Source: Candidatus Sulfotelmatobacter sp. (GTDB lineage Bacteria > Acidobacteriota > Terriglobia > Terriglobales > Acidobacteriaceae). Taken from it: a stretch of DNA of 7,004 nucleotides. Below, one piece after another: positions 6,606-7,004 of the stretch; position 1 is the first letter of the stretch, and every line of letters begins with the position of its first letter. Made by a program: the position numbers and the translations under genes. The stretch lies in NCBI GenBank assembly GCA_030037575.1, contig JASHRB010000093.1, positions 1 to 7,004 of the forward strand. The letters run 5' to 3'. The notes beneath the pieces were generated by a model that was given only the letters and a program-made list of their open reading frames with translations, did no database searches and was not told the origin of the DNA.

Positions 6606-6619
6606 TGTCTCGGGAGACA
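6606..6619. repeat. Short perfect inverted repeat
   Basis: TGTCTC-GG-GAGACA is a perfect palindrome with 6-bp arms. It could be an operator for a dimeric regulator or a small hairpin, between the plus-strand promoter candidate and the ORFs it might serve. One copy only was seen. Confidence 0.3.
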
Positions 6620-6688
6620 TGGGCACAGGCCGCTGCATTGGCGGTTTCCTCGAGGCGCGTCCCCAAATCCGAGGCCTGAGGTTTCATC

Positions 6689-6862
6689 ATGCAACGTGTG
6701 TGGATCCTGCCTGCGCTTGCTTCCGGTTTGGCACTGGTCGCTTTTCTTCTGTCAACTCGAAAATCGCCGATGATTGCTCGATTGGTTTGCGTTCGGCTAC
6801 GCGGTTCGCGTGGCCAACGCCGAAGTAGGAGATCGATGGGTCATGTTTCTCATCGTTTGTGA
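6689..6862 (+). CDS. Possible 57-aa ORF with N-terminal hydrophobic segment
   Basis: It starts at ATG 6689 with TGAGG 7 nt upstream and encodes 57 residues. The first 25 (MQRVWILPALASGLALVAFL then LSTRK) resemble a signal peptide or membrane anchor. The remainder is arginine-rich (SRGQRRSRRS) and looks like out-of-frame translation, so the ORF may be spurious, or the start of a longer gene broken by a frameshift. It overlaps the next plus-strand ORF by 20 nt. Function unknown. Confidence 0.2.
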   Translation: MQRVWILPALASGLALVAFLLSTRKSPMIARLVCVRLRGSRGQRRSRRSMGHVSHRL

Positions 6863-7004
6863 GAAGTGCGGCACCCGCGTGGATTTGGATTTCCGCGAGT
6901 ACGAACGCCGCCTTATCTGCGCGCTGCCCGGTGCAGATGCTGAGACCCCAGCCCAGATCGGCTGGGTTCTCAGCTCTCGGCAAACGGAGTGCAGTTTCCA
7001 TTCT
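6843..7004 (+). CDS. Hypothetical protein with N-terminal CxxC, partial (runs off window)
   Basis: The frame is open from ATG 6843 to the window end (54 codons, no stop). AGGAGA at 6827-6832 lies 10 nt before the ATG. The protein begins MFLIVCEKCGTRVDLDF; C6 and C9 form a CxxC knuckle like the first half of a zinc ribbon, with further Cys at 26 and 50. Third positions are mostly C or G, as in the neighbours. The frame is open upstream to 6774 without another ATG. A minus-strand ORF (7001-6687) covers the same bases and cannot be fully excluded, but it has no recognisable features. The family is not recognised; its divergent position gives no clear functional link to the operon. Confidence 0.4.
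   Translation, partial: MFLIVCEKCGTRVDLDFREYERRLICALPGADAETPAQIGWVLSSRQTECSFHS

Larger units (their letters stand above)
6428..6842. other. Divergent intergenic region without a confident gene
   Basis: This stretch separates the minus-strand operon from the plus-strand ORF at the right edge. Open frames exist on both strands but none shows a recognisable domain, convincing composition or a good start. It does hold a plus-strand promoter candidate (6486-6513), a perfect 6-bp palindrome (6606-6619) and a short ORF with a hydrophobic start (6689-6862). Confidence 0.6.

Noticed and set aside
6428..6694. Minus-strand ORF of 88 codons upstream of the operon
   Set aside because: There is no domain or convincing start. 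It overlaps the promoter region expected for the riboswitch leader.
6687..7001. Minus-strand ORF of 104 codons at the right edge
   Set aside because: No recognisable features. The plus-strand frame over the same bases has a better ribosome site and a CxxC motif. Not fully excluded.

Overview
The window holds most of a membrane-bound, complex I/group 4 hydrogenase-like operon on the minus strand, preceded by what reads as a fluoride riboswitch. Base composition (GC-rich, many C/G third positions) and the gene fusions suggest an environmental bacterium. Acidobacteriota is my guess from overall impression; nothing in the window proves it.

Layout, following minus-strand transcription from right to left. 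At 6843-7004 a partial plus-strand ORF with an N-terminal CxxC pair runs off the window, divergent from the operon. The stretch 6428-6842 holds no confident gene, only a possible plus-strand promoter, a short membrane-type ORF and a small palindrome. A possible minus-strand -10 box (6420-6425) is followed by the fluoride aptamer (about 6346-6398), then an alternative hairpin (6327-6355) that would mask a ribosome binding site. Next comes a 36-codon leader ORF (6327-6217) whose stop overlaps the first structural start. The structural genes are a HyfC/NuoH-like membrane subunit (6223-5279), a HyfE-like subunit (5271-4591), a HyfF/NuoL-N-like antiporter subunit (4588-3125), a fused NuoC-NuoD-type HyfG-like large subunit (3128-1638), a ferredoxin-HyfI/NuoB fusion (1622-819), and a second antiporter-like HyfB-type subunit (829-1, cut by the window edge). 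Spacings run from -11 to +15 nt, so this is one tight operon.

Together the proteins make the core of a redox-driven ion pump: two peripheral iron-sulphur/catalytic proteins docked to a membrane arm with two antiporter-type modules. The large subunit lacks all four cysteines that bind Ni-Fe in hydrogenases (SGVD in place of CGIC, SFGLTMAG in place of SFDPCxxC). It also lacks the residues expected at the quinone site of complex I. This matches the 'Ehr' (energy-converting hydrogenase-related) class, whose substrate is not known to me. A fluoride-sensing RNA in front of such a complex is the most interesting point: it ties an orphan ion-translocating complex to fluoride stress.
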